In this document: one piece after another, positions 62,801 to 64,000 of the stretch
How the letters are laid out: each line of letters starts with the position of its first letter
How positions within the stretch are numbered: position 1 is the stretch's first letter
Source: Strobilurus pachycystidiatus
Taxonomy: Eukaryota; Basidiomycota; Agaricomycetes; Agaricales; Physalacriaceae
NCBI GenBank assembly: GCA_019915135.1
Contig: JAHLMK010000010.1
Location: forward strand, 1,727,577-1,791,576
Direction of reading: 5' to 3'
Length of the DNA stretch: 64,000 nt
Position numbers and translations under genes: made by a program
Notes under the pieces: generated by a model
Database searches by the model: none
What the model saw: only the letters and a program-made list of their open reading frames with translations
What the model was told of the DNA's origin: nothing

Positions 62801-63851
62801 TCGGTGCAATGAACGAGATCATTAAGGGAAGATATACTGTTCCGATGCATGCAAAACTTGCATTGTCATCTTTCAAACATCTTTTGCGTAGCGTGCGGAG
62901 GTTGAGGAGTGGCGTCGGAGGTGCGTGACTTGTGTTCTGACTGCGGCGGGTCAATGATGGTGAACATCGGACAGTGCGCGGTATTGGGAATGACACGGCG
63001 AGGCGTGCGCTTTGACTGCGAAGACGTGAGAAGTGAAAACACAAAGCGCGCAGTTGAAGAGCGAAGACTCGGTCGGGTTGCGAATTCTCAGCTATGCGGA
63101 CAAGTTGGTCAATGCGTTCAAGGCTATGTCTGTCGAGCGTTCGTTTACGAGGCAAGGACTTGAATCAAACAGTGCGAACAACTGCTTCTTGACTGAATCT
63201 TACTCGCTTTGACTCGGATGTGTGTTTGACTTGTATATGGAGGGTCAGTGGTATGTATGTTCAACGTGTGTTTAGGTCAGGCTAAGAAGGTTCGGAAGGC
63301 GTTGGGAGACTGTCTCAGAGAGGGAAAGGCGTTCTATCTTATCTTGAGAGGGTGACGGAACTTTCTTAGTGGGCGAAAAGACGTTCTCTCTGCATCGTAG
63401 CAAGAATGCGTTGAACTCAAGTCGGTTATACGGACAGACTCACTCGGTTAGAAGGTTAGGTTCGGGTTAGAAGGTTAGGGTTCTCGGTGTTCTCGCTCGC
63501 GCAGCGAAGAGAACGTTTAAGAAAGGGCCCGCGCGCGGGGCCTCTGTCTCGGTGCGTATCGGAGACGCAACAAGATATGTGACATTATTCTAAACTGGTC
63601 AATCGGTGCAATGAACGAGATCATTAAGGGAAGATATACTGTTCCGATGCATGCAAAACTTGCATTGTCATCTTTCAAACATCTTTTGCGTAGCGTGCGG
63701 AGGTTGAGGAGTGGCGTCGGAGGTGCGTGACTTGTGTTCTGACTGCGGCGGGTCAATGATGGTGAACATCGGACAGTGCGCGGTATTGGGAATGACACGG
63801 CGAGGCGTGCGCTTTGACTGCGAAGACGTGAGAAGTGAAAACACAAAGCGC
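50841..63851. repeat. Satellite array 3, 802-bp unit, ~16.2 copies, next to the telomere
   Basis: Same unit, strand and phase as arrays 1 and 2, all with G at the variable A/G site. Private changes are A at 52594, T at 54641, C at 55404 and T at 58518. The array stops within a unit at acacaaagcgc, and telomere repeat follows with no spacer. Confidence 0.97.
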
Positions 63852-64000
63852 AGGGTTAGGGTTAGGGGGGTTAGGGTTAGGGTTAGGGGGTTAGGGTTAG
63901 GGGGTTAGGGTTAGGGTTAGGGGTTAGGGTTAGGGTTAGGGTTAGGGTTAGGGGGTTAGGGTTAGGGTTAGGGGTTAGGGTTAGGGGTTAGGGTTAGGGG
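63852..64000 (+). repeat. Telomere, TTAGGG with extra-G variants
   Basis: About 22 repeats of ttaggg read toward the right end, the orientation of a G-rich 3' overhang, so this is the right end of a chromosome. Most repeats have three G, but several have four or five and one has six, scattered among normal ones. Possible causes are telomerase slippage in the G run or homopolymer errors in sequencing. The true end is not reached, since the window stops within the repeat. Confidence 0.95.

Noticed and set aside
8397..63851. CRISPR array or rDNA/5S array as the source of the regular repeats
   Set aside because: The 802-bp unit is repeated without spacers and shows no rRNA or tRNA sequence. The organism is eukaryotic.

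Overview
This window looks like the right-hand end of a chromosome from a filamentous basidiomycete fungus, probably an Agaricomycete. The evidence is: a G-rich TTAGGG-type telomere running 5'->3' into the right end (about 63852-64000); genes with many short introns of about 50 nt with GT..AG borders; and a CxC2/KDZ-type transposase with neighbours of a kind found in mushroom-forming fungi. The species cannot be named from the sequence.

Layout, left to right. (1) 73-1535: the last five exons of an unidentified plus-strand gene with a deaminase-like C-A-E ... C-x-x-C residue pattern. (2) 1536-2762: no gene seen. (3) 2763-8396: block S, a GC-rich 5.6-kb subtelomeric block without a convincing gene, containing several strong hairpins and four intron-like modules. 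(4) 8397-21299: satellite array 1, 802-bp unit, about 16.1 copies. (5) 21300-32723: an 11.4-kb gene island flanked by an exact 9-bp direct repeat and seated inside one satellite unit. It holds an apparently intact 1061-aa KDZ transposase and four other genes, all on the minus strand, one with an HMG-box-like segment. (6) 32724-45207: satellite array 2, about 15.6 copies, starting with a diverged edge unit. (7) 45208-50840: second copy of block S, at an offset of exactly 42444 bp, with one base difference found. (8) 50841-63851: satellite array 3, about 16.2 copies, cut inside a unit. (9) Telomere.

The repeating logic is [block S][802-bp satellite][block S][802-bp satellite][telomere]. It resembles in form, not in sequence, other subtelomeric block families that spread between chromosome ends by recombination. 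Every satellite unit carries a cluster of telomere-like words, and the telomere sits directly on a broken satellite unit. Nine of the eleven isolated single-base differences I found between copies are CpG-to-TpG/CpA transitions, which points to cytosine methylation of the repeats.

The gene island is the only part with well-supported genes inside the repeats. Its exon models were built by hand: each junction has GT..AG, the reading frame is kept across every junction, and the joined proteins make family sense. The main uncertainties are the 5' end of the HMG-like gene, which lies against the island border, and whether the 9-bp repeat is a true target-site duplication. A 64-kb region made mostly of near-identical repeats also needs read-level support before its copy numbers are trusted.
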